From contig CAMEZN010000126.1 of the NCBI GenBank assembly GCA_945947845.1, positions 1 to 5,864 of the forward strand: a DNA stretch of 5,864 nucleotides, written 5' to 3'. The notes under the pieces are model-generated. The model ran no database searches. It was not told the origin of the DNA and worked only from the letters and a program-made list of their open reading frames with translations. Numbering within the stretch: the first letter of the stretch is position 1; each line of letters starts with the position of its first letter. Shown here piece after piece: positions 1 through 5,411 of this stretch. The stretch comes from an uncultured Mucispirillum sp. Lineage in GTDB: Bacteria > Chrysiogenota > Deferribacteres > Deferribacterales > Mucispirillaceae. A program made the translations under genes and the position numbers.

Positions 1-432
1 AAGAGTCCAGAAAAGAATTGTATTTGCAATATAATATTCAAGAACATATGCAACAGAGCTGTCTCCAAATAGTGCCTGATTTACTGGTAGACCAATAAAT
101 ACAACATTAGAATAAACAAATAAAGCTAAAAATACTCCCATATTTTCTTTTTTAACTTTAAAGATTTTACCTGCAACATAACCAATAGGATAAAGAACAG
201 CAGTTGCAATTAATGCAACCAAAATCCCCCCTGCTGATTCCATAAACTGTGCTTTTGTAAATTGGTATGGAAGTGCTGATAAAATATAGGCTGGAAATGT
301 TAAATTAACAACAAGCCATGCTATTCGTGAACCAAATTCCGTAGATAAAATATCTTTTTTTGTAAGAATATAGCCTACTGCTATTAATAGATATACAGAT
401 ATAATACTTTGAATAGAATCTAAAAAGCCCAT
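1..432 (-). CDS. AEC family transporter, N-terminal part (runs off left edge)
   Basis: This is the first 144 codons of an inner-membrane carrier; the rest lies beyond base 1. The translation begins MGFLDSIQSIISVYLLIAVG and is very hydrophobic, with likely membrane segments near residues 6-23, 37-55, 66-89, 97-120 and 127-144. The segment NLTFPAYILSAL (43-54) and the SNVVFIGLPV motif (108-117), an Asn followed by a Gly-x-Pro kink, are typical of the auxin efflux carrier (AEC) family. Members export or exchange small organic acids, amino acids or auxin-like compounds; the substrate cannot be told from this fragment. The ATG at 430-432 has a good ribosome binding site (AAGAAGG, 438-444) five bases upstream. 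The DNA glycosylase gene lies 74 bp upstream on the same strand with no terminator seen between them, so co-transcription is possible. The family call is firm; the function is open. Confidence 0.87.
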   Translation of the reverse strand, partial: MGFLDSIQSIISVYLLIAVGYILTKKDILSTEFGSRIAWLVVNLTFPAYILSALPYQFTKAQFMESAGGILVALIATAVLYPIGYVAGKIFKVKKENMGVFLALFVYSNVVFIGLPVNQALFGDSSVAYVLEYYIANTILFWTL

Positions 433-506
433 ATAAACCTTCTTATGTCTTTTAAATTTTTGCCTATTTGTATTAATACTCTTTTTTTATAAAATCAAGA
501 AAAAAT

Positions 507-1118
507 TTAATAAAATTTACACCTGCCTTTTGTAGCATATTTATAAAATAATTTATCTACATATCTATATGGTAATAAAAGGTTATCCCTACCTTTTGGT
601 ATACCAAGCCGTGATGAAATAACTATACTATCAGGTAAATATCCTATATCTTCTATATAAAATTCTTGATTAAAGTGCTGTTTATCCCATGATTTATCAA
701 TGACAAGGCTTTTACATAGCAGCGTTTGACCAGAAGCAAGATAATGTATATCTCTTAACATGCCATTCTTCTTATTTATATGCTGCATAAAAGATAATAC
801 ATCATCACTATTATCAAGAAAACATATACCTGATTTTATTAAAACTGCATCTCCTTTGCCTAATGCACTTATATTAAATGAAGCCCCTGCTCTGCTGTGA
901 TACATATATATAGTGCCTGCATTCATAAACATTGCTGCCCTGTTTAATGAATAACCAAGGCTTGAATGACTTGCAGGTTCATTTATGCTGTATGCTTCTG
1001 TTTCAATAATCCTAGCCTTTAAAAGAACACCATTTATCTTTCTGCATATTATTTTACCTATTAATGATTTTGCTAATCCAATAACATCTTTTTGGAAAAA
1101 ATCATTGTTTAAAATCAT
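507..1118 (-). CDS. DNA-3-methyladenine glycosylase, AAG/Mpg family
   Basis: This is a base-excision repair enzyme that cleaves the N-glycosidic bond of alkylated purines such as 3-methyladenine, acting in the cytoplasm on DNA. The protein has 203 residues, normal for bacterial members. Family landmarks, numbered from the chosen ATG, are DFF near the N-terminus (6-8), RIIETEAY (36-43) whose Glu41 matches the catalytic Glu of human AAG (E125), the PASH segment with His51 (human H136), MFMNAGTIYMY (63-73) with the binding-pocket tyrosines Tyr71 and Tyr73, Asn82, VLIKSG (92-97), and a C-terminal SSRLGIPKG (168-176). The motif after Tyr73 is HSRAG, so Arg76 stands where human AAG has the intercalating Tyr162. 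I chose the ATG at 1116-1118 because AGGTG sits six bases upstream; the in-frame GTG nine bases further up (1125-1127) overlaps that site and has no ribosome binding site of its own. The AEC transporter gene follows on the same strand. Confidence 0.92.
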   Translation of the reverse strand: MILNNDFFQKDVIGLAKSLIGKIICRKINGVLLKARIIETEAYSINEPASHSSLGYSLNRAAMFMNAGTIYMYHSRAGASFNISALGKGDAVLIKSGICFLDNSDDVLSFMQHINKKNGMLRDIHYLASGQTLLCKSLVIDKSWDKQHFNQEFYIEDIGYLPDSIVISSRLGIPKGRDNLLLPYRYVDKLFYKYATKGRCKFY

Positions 1119-1124
1119 ATAAAG

Positions 1125-1129
1125 CACCT
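1125..1129 (-). promoter_or_regulatory. Ribosome binding site that fixes the glycosylase start
   Basis: AGGTG on the minus strand lies six bases before the ATG at 1116-1118. It overlaps the upstream in-frame GTG, which is therefore unlikely to be the start. Confidence 0.6.
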
Positions 1130-1162
1130 AGTTATATTAAGTATTTCACTACATATACAGTT

Positions 1163-1190
1163 ATAATACACAAAAAAATTTTATTTACAA
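1163..1190 (-). promoter_or_regulatory. Possible sigma-70 promoter of the glycosylase gene
   Basis: On the minus strand TTGTAA (1185-1190) is followed after 16 bases by TATTAT (1163-1168); an overlapping TATAAC (1160-1165) is an alternative -10. Transcription would begin about 35-40 bases before the ATG. The region is AT-rich, so chance matches are easy and this is a weak call. Confidence 0.35.
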
Positions 1191-1267
1191 TTACAAAACA
1201 TTTTATAAATAATCAATTTTATAAATATATCAATAAGTTATAAAATAATTATTTTTTTATATTTTTT

Positions 1268-1294
1268 TGTAACCTTTTAAATAATACTGCGACT
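1268..1294 (+). promoter_or_regulatory. ECF-sigma-like promoter of PepSY-like gene 1
   Basis: TGTAAC (1268-1273), a 16-base spacer and CGACT (1290-1294) match the general form of ECF sigma promoters, which have an AAC-containing -35 and a CGAC/CGTC -10 about 16-17 bases apart (compare TGTAAC-N17-CGAC reported for Bacillus SigX). A T-rich tract lies immediately upstream. The same arrangement with the same spacing occurs at 2064-2090 before PepSY-like gene 2, and the match continues downstream as WATAAAACATAA. A sigma-70 reading fails: the nearest TATAAA begins 22 bases after TTGTAA. Transcription would start near 1300, leaving a leader of about 44 bases. The assignment to an ECF factor is inferred; the conservation between the two sites is seen directly. 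Confidence 0.6.
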
Positions 1295-1343
1295 TATAAA
1301 ACATAAGAAGTAAATAAATAATTTTAAAAAAAGGAGTAGCCTT

Positions 1344-1757
1344 ATGAAAAAATTACTTTTAACAACAATTATTGCATTATTTGCTGTATCTGCATTTGCA
1401 GGTGATATGGTAATCCAGCCAAACCAACTGCCACAAAATGCTCAAAAATTTATTGCAGATACTTTTAAAGGTGCAACAATAGCAGCAGCACAAAGGGACA
1501 GAGATAGTTTTGAAGCAGTTCTTAACAATGGAGCAAAAGTTAAATTTAACCTTAATGGCGAATGGGACGAAATAGAAGCTTATGCAGCTCTTCCAGATGG
1601 ACTTCTTCCAGCAGCAGTTGAAAAAGCAGCTAAAAGCCAAGGTGGACAAATTATTAAAATTGACAAAGATTTTGGATACTTTGATGTAAAATTAAATAAT
1701 AATCTTGAATTAAAAATTGATATGAACGGTAAAATATTAAAAAGAGAAATGGACTAA
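1344..1757 (+). CDS. Secreted PepSY-like domain protein, copy 1
   Basis: This is a 137-residue exported protein of unknown function. MKKLLLTTIIALFAVSAFA is a typical Sec signal peptide with likely cleavage after Ala19, leaving a mature protein beginning GDMVIQP. The mature part has two related units: residues 25-78 (LPQNAQKFI, an acidic linker, LNNGAKVKFNLNGEWDEI) and 83-134 (LPDGLLPAAVEKA, then VKLNNNLELKIDMNGKIL). This helix-plus-beta-sheet pattern with a recurring N-G turn is that of the PepSY-like family (Pfam PepSY_like, formerly DUF2874, with a fold like beta-lactamase inhibitor protein). Such proteins are thought to be periplasmic binding or inhibitory proteins; the partner is unknown. 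The start is supported by AAGGAG at 1331-1336, seven bases before the ATG. The gene is a single transcription unit with its own ECF-like promoter and terminator. It is the most divergent of the three copies here and is rich in Ala. Confidence 0.85.
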   Translation: MKKLLLTTIIALFAVSAFAGDMVIQPNQLPQNAQKFIADTFKGATIAAAQRDRDSFEAVLNNGAKVKFNLNGEWDEIEAYAALPDGLLPAAVEKAAKSQGGQIIKIDKDFGYFDVKLNNNLELKIDMNGKILKREMD

Positions 1758-1786
1758 TCTTTATCCCTTTAATATATAACCTATCC

Positions 1787-1820
1787 GCCTGTTTCCCATT
1801 GTGGAAGCAGGCATTTTTTT
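1787..1820 (+). terminator. Intrinsic terminator of PepSY-like gene 1
   Basis: GCCTGTTTCC (1787-1796) pairs with GGAAGCAGGC (1803-1812) in a 10-bp stem containing one T-G wobble and a six-base loop, followed by A and seven T (1814-1820). It lies 30 bp after the stop codon and isolates gene 1 from gene 2. Confidence 0.92.
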
Positions 1821-2063
1821 GTAGTAATCTCATCATTAAGCTAATTAATTATTTGGTTTATAATGATTATTCTCAATATATATCATAAATTTTAACACAA
1901 AATAAAACATCATATTTTCTTATTTTATTTTATAAAATTTTTTAATTTTATATATCTATATATAATACAGACATATACAATATCAAAAATATTACTGCTA
2001 TACTGAATATTATAAATCTATCATATATAATATTGAATAGAATTTTTTATTTTATATTTTTTT
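1821..2063. other. Very AT-rich spacer, no gene seen
   Basis: This is the larger part of the 385-bp gap between PepSY-like genes 1 and 2. It is almost entirely A and T with many TATA/ATATT runs. I see no start codon with a ribosome binding site leading into a credible frame, no tRNA and no strong hairpin. Its right end is a T-tract leading into the ECF-like promoter at 2064 and may act as an UP-type element. Confidence 0.6.
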
Positions 2064-2090
2064 TGTAACTGTTTTATTTTTTATACGACT
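2064..2090 (+). promoter_or_regulatory. ECF-sigma-like promoter of PepSY-like gene 2
   Basis: TGTAAC (2064-2069), a 16-base spacer and CGACT (2086-2090) reproduce exactly the elements and spacing found before gene 1. The spacer bases differ while both boxes are identical, which points to function rather than simple carry-over from duplication. CGACT continues into AATAAAACATAA, as in gene 1 with one change. The predicted start is near 2097, giving a leader of about 46 bases with a small AGGTT/AACCT hairpin (2114-2126) just before the ribosome binding site. Confidence 0.6.
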
Positions 2091-2142
2091 AATAAAACAT
2101 AAAGCAAATATAAAGGTTAAAAACCTAAAAAGGAGTTATAGT

Positions 2143-2565
2143 ATGAAAAAAATTTTATTATTAACAGCAGCATTTTTAATGACAGCAAGTCTTGCATTTG
2201 CAGATATGGTTATCGCACCTGATGCACTTCCAGCAAACGTAAAACAATTTATTCAAGCAAATTTTCCAAATTCTAATGTTATGTTTGCAGAACAGGACTA
2301 TGATAGTATTGAAGTAAAATTAAACACTGGAGTAGAACTTGATTTTTATACAAATGGTGATTGGAAAGAAATTAAAGCTTATCAGAACTTTCCAACTGCT
2401 GTTCTTCCAGCACCTGTTGCAGAAGCTGTAAAAAATGCTCACCCACAAGCATTTATTATAAAAGCAGAAAAAACATGGAATGGTTTTGAAATCAAAACAA
2501 GTAATATGATGGAAATATATATTACAGCAAATGGTCAAATAATGGGACAAAAATTTGATGACTAG
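2143..2565 (+). CDS. Secreted PepSY-like domain protein, copy 2
   Basis: This is a 140-residue exported protein of unknown function. The signal peptide MKKILLLTAAFLMTASLAFA probably ends at Ala20, leaving DMVIAPDALP at the mature N-terminus, almost the same as copy 1. Two PepSY-like units follow: about 26-78 (LPANVKQFIQANFPNSNVMFAEQD, then VKLNTGVELDFYTNGDWKEI) and about 84-135 (FPTAVLPAPVAEAVKNAHP, FIIKAEK, GFEIKTSNMMEIYITANGQI). The mature part is about 58% identical to copy 3 by eye alignment and clearly less similar to copy 1. AAGGAG (2130-2135) lies seven bases before the ATG, and the stop is TAG. The expected location is the periplasm. It is a single-gene unit between an ECF-like promoter and a strong bidirectional terminator. 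The family call is secure; substrate and partner are not known. Confidence 0.86.
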   Translation: MKKILLLTAAFLMTASLAFADMVIAPDALPANVKQFIQANFPNSNVMFAEQDYDSIEVKLNTGVELDFYTNGDWKEIKAYQNFPTAVLPAPVAEAVKNAHPQAFIIKAEKTWNGFEIKTSNMMEIYITANGQIMGQKFDD

Positions 2566-2591
2566 TGTTTATTTCTACATTTAGTTATGAA

Positions 2592-2624
2592 AAAAGCCGT
2601 TGAAAAAGCAACGGCTTTTCTTTT
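2592..2624. terminator. Bidirectional intrinsic terminator between gene 2 and the chemoreceptor gene
   Basis: AAAAGCCGTTG (2592-2602) pairs perfectly with CAACGGCTTTT (2609-2619) across a six-base loop. On the plus strand the stem runs into TTTTCTTTT; on the minus strand it runs into a run of six T (2595 down to 2590). It can therefore stop both convergent transcripts: PepSY-like gene 2 from the left and the chemoreceptor gene from the right. Confidence 0.93.
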
Positions 2625-2630
2625 ATATAC

Positions 2631-2658
2631 ATATTATATTATATTATATTATATTATA
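2631..2658. repeat. ATATT pentanucleotide tandem repeat (5 copies plus ATA)
   Basis: Five perfect ATATT units (2631-2655) and a partial ATA fill the space between the bidirectional terminator and the end of the chemoreceptor gene. The chemoreceptor stop codon (2654-2656 on the minus strand) lies inside the first unit met by the ribosome. Changes in copy number further out would therefore alter only the 3' untranslated spacing, not the protein. Confidence 0.85.
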
Positions 2659-4657
2659 CATTAAATCTACTTACTAATGTTTTTAAACCATCAGTTCTTT
2701 CCTGTAAATGAGCTACTGTTCTATTAACTTCACTTACTGCGGAATTACTTTCTTCAATACCAGCAGCTATTACCTGAGTATTATCTACAACAGTTAAAAT
2801 AGTGCTGTATTGGTTAGAAACACTTGCTGCAACTGATTTCATTTCTCTGTGCAAGTCCATAACACTTTCCACTGCACTTTTAAAGCCCGCATTAGTTTCA
2901 CCAATATTATCAACACCTGCTTGAACACTTTCTACTGATTTTGTCATTTCAACAGATGCTAGGTTTGATTTCTGCTGTAACGATGTAATAATTGATTCTA
3001 TCTCACCTGTTGCATGCTGTGTTCTCTCTGCCAATTTCCTAACTTCATCAGCAACGACTGCAAAACCTCTGCCAGCTTCGCCTGCTCTTGCTGCCTCTAT
3101 TGCTGCATTTAATGCAAGTAAGTTTGTTTGGTTTGCAATATCATTAATAACACTTAATATTTCACCAATCTGATTAGAGCTTTCTGCAAGTTCTGAAACA
3201 ACTGATTCTAATGATACTGTTTCATTTTTAATAGTCATCATATCCTGTTGAACACCGTTTAACTGGTCTGCTCCCGATTGAGTCTTTGTAGCTGCACCTT
3301 CCAAAATATCCATATTAGTATCAAGAGCTTGTGATGTTTCATGGGAAATATCTCTAACTGTATCCATACTTAAAACCATATCAGATATTTGTTTAGCCTG
3401 AGAATCAAAAGTTGTTGATAATTCTTCCATTGTGGCTGCAAGCTCATTATTACCTGATGCTACTTCATCTGTTGCATCTTTAACTTCTTTGATAATACCC
3501 TGAACATTTTCTATAAATGTATTAACATGTTCTGCTAATGTGCCAAGTTCATCTTTTGATTTTATATCAATACGTTTAGTTAAATCACCATCACCACTTG
3601 TTAAGTTATTTACCCTGTCTACTAATTTATCAAGTGGTCTGATTACACTTGCATTTAAAATAATAATTACAAATACAGCTGTAACAATAGCTAAAAGAGC
3701 TAAAACAATACTTGCAACTAATGAGCCGCTTTGGTTTGTTATAACTTTTTTAGAAGCATCACTTACTTCTTTTGCAACAACTTTTTCAAATTCTTCAATT
3801 TGTAATAAAAGCTCTTCTTGTGTGCCATCAACTGTATTTTTTGCTGTGCGATACTGCTCAAATACAGGTTCAGCAGTTTTTGCTATCTTTTCAAGGTCTA
3901 ATACTTTATTATATAAGGCATTTAATTCTCTAAGATTTGTTTCATTTTTAGCTAAGTCTCTTAGATTTTTTACAGTTGCTTTCATTTCATTTATTGGGCC
4001 ATAAATTGATTTAAATAATTCTGGATTTGTGCTTGTGCCTGCGAAAATTTCTTCTGCAATCATTATCATTTTAACAGTATATTCTGTTGATTTTGCAACT
4101 TCATTAATAAATTTAACATAATCATTAATTATTTCTTTATCACCACGTTCAACAAACTGACTTAAAAGACCCATAGACCTTTTATGTATTACATCTGTTC
4201 CTTTTTCTATTTCATTAATAGTATTTTTAAATGCAACACCACCAGATATAATCTGCTTAAAATCTTCAACAGATTTAACTGCATTTTCTGTAAAAACAAT
4301 TGCTGTATTATATAAAATATCAAATGATTTATTTAAATTTGCAAGTTCTGGTTTACTTTGAATTAATACTTTTAGTTCATCAACATGTTTTTTTTGTGTT
4401 CTATTTTTAACATTTGTAATATATTTTTCTTCATCATGTGTAGCAATATATCTATCAACATCAGCACCAATATTTAACACATTAGTTTTAACCTGAGCAA
4501 TCATAAGGTTTGCTGCTAAATAAGATTCATCAAGTGTTTCTGTTTGTTTAATACTACTAATACTTGTAACAACAGAAAAAATACAACCTATAATCCCAAT
4601 TAAAGCCAGTGCAATAGTGAAAACATTAATTTTCTTTGCAATTGTAAAGTTAAGCAT
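2654..4657 (-). CDS. Methyl-accepting chemotaxis protein with large helical periplasmic sensor
   Basis: This is a 667-residue transmembrane chemoreceptor that signals through CheA/CheW to the flagellar motor. In order it has a short cytoplasmic start and TM1 (about 11-33), a periplasmic region of about 277 residues (34-310) predicted mostly helical, TM2 (about 310-334), a HAMP domain (about 335-389, VIRPLDKLV then DGDLTKRI and [11 protein letters not shown]), and a long coiled-coil signalling domain. The conserved hairpin tip is at about 509-546 ([20 protein letters not shown], then [18 protein letters not shown]), flanked by Glu/Gln-rich methylation-type helices. No C-terminal CheR/CheB-tethering pentapeptide is present; the protein ends SRFNV. 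The sensor is longer than a four-helix-bundle Tar-type domain (about 150 residues) and is close in size to a helical bimodular (HBM) domain; the ligand is unknown. I chose the ATG at 4655-4657 because GGAG lies six bases upstream; the in-frame ATG at 4667-4669 overlaps that site and has none of its own. Confidence 0.95.
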   Translation of the reverse strand: MLNFTIAKKINVFTIALALIGIIGCIFSVVTSISSIKQTETLDESYLAANLMIAQVKTNVLNIGADVDRYIATHDEEKYITNVKNRTQKKHVDELKVLIQSKPELANLNKSFDILYNTAIVFTENAVKSVEDFKQIISGGVAFKNTINEIEKGTDVIHKRSMGLLSQFVERGDKEIINDYVKFINEVAKSTEYTVKMIMIAEEIFAGTSTNPELFKSIYGPINEMKATVKNLRDLAKNETNLRELNALYNKVLDLEKIAKTAEPVFEQYRTAKNTVDGTQEELLLQIEEFEKVVAKEVSDASKKVITNQSGSLVASIVLALLAIVTAVFVIIILNASVIRPLDKLVDRVNNLTSGDGDLTKRIDIKSKDELGTLAEHVNTFIENVQGIIKEVKDATDEVASGNNELAATMEELSTTFDSQAKQISDMVLSMDTVRDISHETSQALDTNMDILEGAATKTQSGADQLNGVQQDMMTIKNETVSLESVVSELAESSNQIGEILSVINDIANQTNLLALNAAIEAARAGEAGRGFAVVADEVRKLAERTQHATGEIESIITSLQQKSNLASVEMTKSVESVQAGVDNIGETNAGFKSAVESVMDLHREMKSVAASVSNQYSTILTVVDNTQVIAAGIEESNSAVSEVNRTVAHLQERTDGLKTLVSRFNV

Positions 4658-4663
4658 TTTTAT

Positions 4664-4667
4664 CTCC
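4664..4667 (-). promoter_or_regulatory. Ribosome binding site that fixes the chemoreceptor start
   Basis: GGAG on the minus strand is six bases before the ATG at 4655-4657. It overlaps the more upstream in-frame ATG (4667-4669), so the shorter, 667-residue product is favoured. Confidence 0.7.
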
Positions 4668-4692
4668 ATTTATATCTTAAAAAATAATGTAT

Positions 4693-4721
4693 TTTATATA
4701 TTTTTTACTATCATATGTCAA
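4693..4721 (-). promoter_or_regulatory. Strong sigma-70 promoter of the chemoreceptor gene
   Basis: On the minus strand a perfect TTGACA (4716-4721) is followed after exactly 17 bases by TATAAA (4693-4698), five of six matches to the -10 consensus. Transcription would start near 4686, giving a leader of roughly 30 bases. This housekeeping-type promoter contrasts with the ECF-like promoters of PepSY-like genes 1 and 2. Confidence 0.82.
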
Positions 4722-4752
4722 TAAAAAAAATATAAAACAATACAAAATTTTC

Positions 4753-4781
4753 TTTATATTTAAGGAAAAATATGATATAAC
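4753..4781 (+). promoter_or_regulatory. Weak possible promoter of PepSY-like gene 3
   Basis: TTTATA (4753-4758), 17 bases, then TATAAC (4776-4781) is the best sigma-70-like pair found; TATGAT (4771-4776) is an alternative -10. No TGTAAC-N16-CGACT element occurs in the 153-bp gap upstream of this gene. The AT-rich context makes this a low-confidence call. Confidence 0.3.
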
Positions 4782-4800
4782 TAGGCTTATAAATTAATGT

Positions 4801-4804
4801 GGAG
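4801..4804 (+). promoter_or_regulatory. Ribosome binding site that fixes the start of PepSY-like gene 3
   Basis: GGAG lies six bases before the ATG at 4811. An in-frame GTG at 4799-4801 shares a base with it and cannot use it, so the ATG giving MKKLLF is the start. Confidence 0.75.
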
Positions 4805-4810
4805 ATATAT

Positions 4811-5236
4811 ATGAAAAAACTTTTATTTATAATTTTATTTTTATTTTCTTCATTTGCATATAGTTTAGCAGAAGAAATCATTATTTCTCCAAATGACCTG
4901 CCTGAAAATGTAAAAACATTTGTGCAAAAATATTTTCCCGGCACAAATATCATGTATGCAGAGATAGACTATAATGAATATGATATAAGATTAAACAGCG
5001 GAACAGAAATAGAATTTTATAAAAATGGAGAATGGAAAGAAATAAAATCATACCAAAATTTTCCAGCAGAAATTCTGCCAACCCCAGTAGTGCAGGCTAT
5101 CAAAAAAGCATATCCTAAATCATTGATTATTAAAGCAGAAAAAATATGGAATGGTTTTGAAATTAAAACAAATAATATGATAGAAATATATATTGATAGT
5201 AAAGGAAAAATTTTAGGACAAAAAATAGATAATTAA
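4811..5236 (+). CDS. Secreted PepSY-like domain protein, copy 3
   Basis: This is a 141-residue exported protein of unknown function and the closest relative of copy 2. MKKLLFIILFLFSSFAYSLA is a Sec signal peptide with likely cleavage after Ala20. The mature part carries the same two PepSY-like units (about 26-79 and 85-136). About 69 of 120 mature residues match copy 2 by eye, including GEWKEI/GDWKEI, the YQNFP linker, IIKAEK, WNGFEIKT and a GQK-type C-terminus. Compared with copies 1 and 2 it has fewer Ala and more Ile, Lys, Tyr and Asn, and a more AT-rich coding sequence. This fits weaker expression or relaxed constraint, although the frame and core motifs are intact. It is divergent from the chemoreceptor gene and lacks the ECF-like promoter of its paralogues, so it is probably regulated differently. 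Using the upstream GTG instead would place a charged residue before the signal peptide (MEIYMKK) and is disfavoured. Confidence 0.86.
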   Translation: MKKLLFIILFLFSSFAYSLAEEIIISPNDLPENVKTFVQKYFPGTNIMYAEIDYNEYDIRLNSGTEIEFYKNGEWKEIKSYQNFPAEILPTPVVQAIKKAYPKSLIIKAEKIWNGFEIKTNNMIEIYIDSKGKILGQKIDN

Positions 5237-5411
5237 TATAAAACAACTGCATATTACATTATATAAATAACTCATTCTATAATGCAAGAATGATATATAT
5301 GCTGAATTATATTTTTAGCTGCTGTATAACATACATCAGCTGCCAAGATTTATAATTAATCAATAGCCATATAAAAAGCATAATATATTTTTATGGATTT
5401 CTGCATATATT
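5237..5411. other. Convergent spacer with hairpins, no canonical terminator
   Basis: The gap lies between two convergent genes. It contains a 7-bp hairpin TCATTCT/AGAATGA (5272-5278 with 5287-5293) and a longer imperfect one, AGCTGCTGTAT/ATACATCAGCT (5317-5327 with 5331-5341, one mismatch, three-base loop). There is also a weak bulged stem around 5367-5396. None is followed by a T-run on either strand. No reading frame with a start site is seen. The hairpins may provide weak termination or transcript-end protection. Confidence 0.4.

Noticed and set aside
1269..1300. Sigma-70 promoter using TTGTAA and TATAAA upstream of PepSY-like gene 1
   Set aside because: The spacing is 22 bases, too long for sigma-70. 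The TGTAAC and CGACT boxes with N16 explain the conserved bases in both copies better.
1281..1300. FliA (sigma-28) -10-like sequence near GCGACTTATAA
   Set aside because: It resembles GCCGATAA only loosely and no TAAA-type -35 at the correct distance is conserved in the second copy.
1377..1649. Minus-strand open frame of 90 codons inside PepSY-like gene 1
   Set aside because: It is Cys/Phe-rich, has no ribosome binding site and is opposite a gene with signal peptide and family motifs; it is a shadow.
1654..1836. Minus-strand 60-codon frame across the terminator of gene 1
   Set aside because: It reads through the terminator hairpin and the end of gene 1, and resembles no known family.
1821..2063. 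Origin or attachment site in the AT-rich spacer
   Set aside because: AT-richness is general in this genome; no DnaA-box cluster, direct-repeat pair, integrase or tRNA is present.
2320..2550. Minus-strand open frame opposite PepSY-like gene 2
   Set aside because: Same kind of Cys/Phe/Ile-rich shadow of a real gene.
3540..4004. Plus-strand open frame of 154 codons inside the chemoreceptor gene
   Set aside because: It is Ser/Phe-rich, low complexity, and lies opposite the HAMP and sensor coding region; no start site supports it.
4711..4953. Minus-strand open frame overlapping the start of PepSY-like gene 3
   Set aside because: It overlaps the promoter region and the signal peptide coding region, has a low-complexity Phe/Ile/Lys end, and no ribosome binding site.
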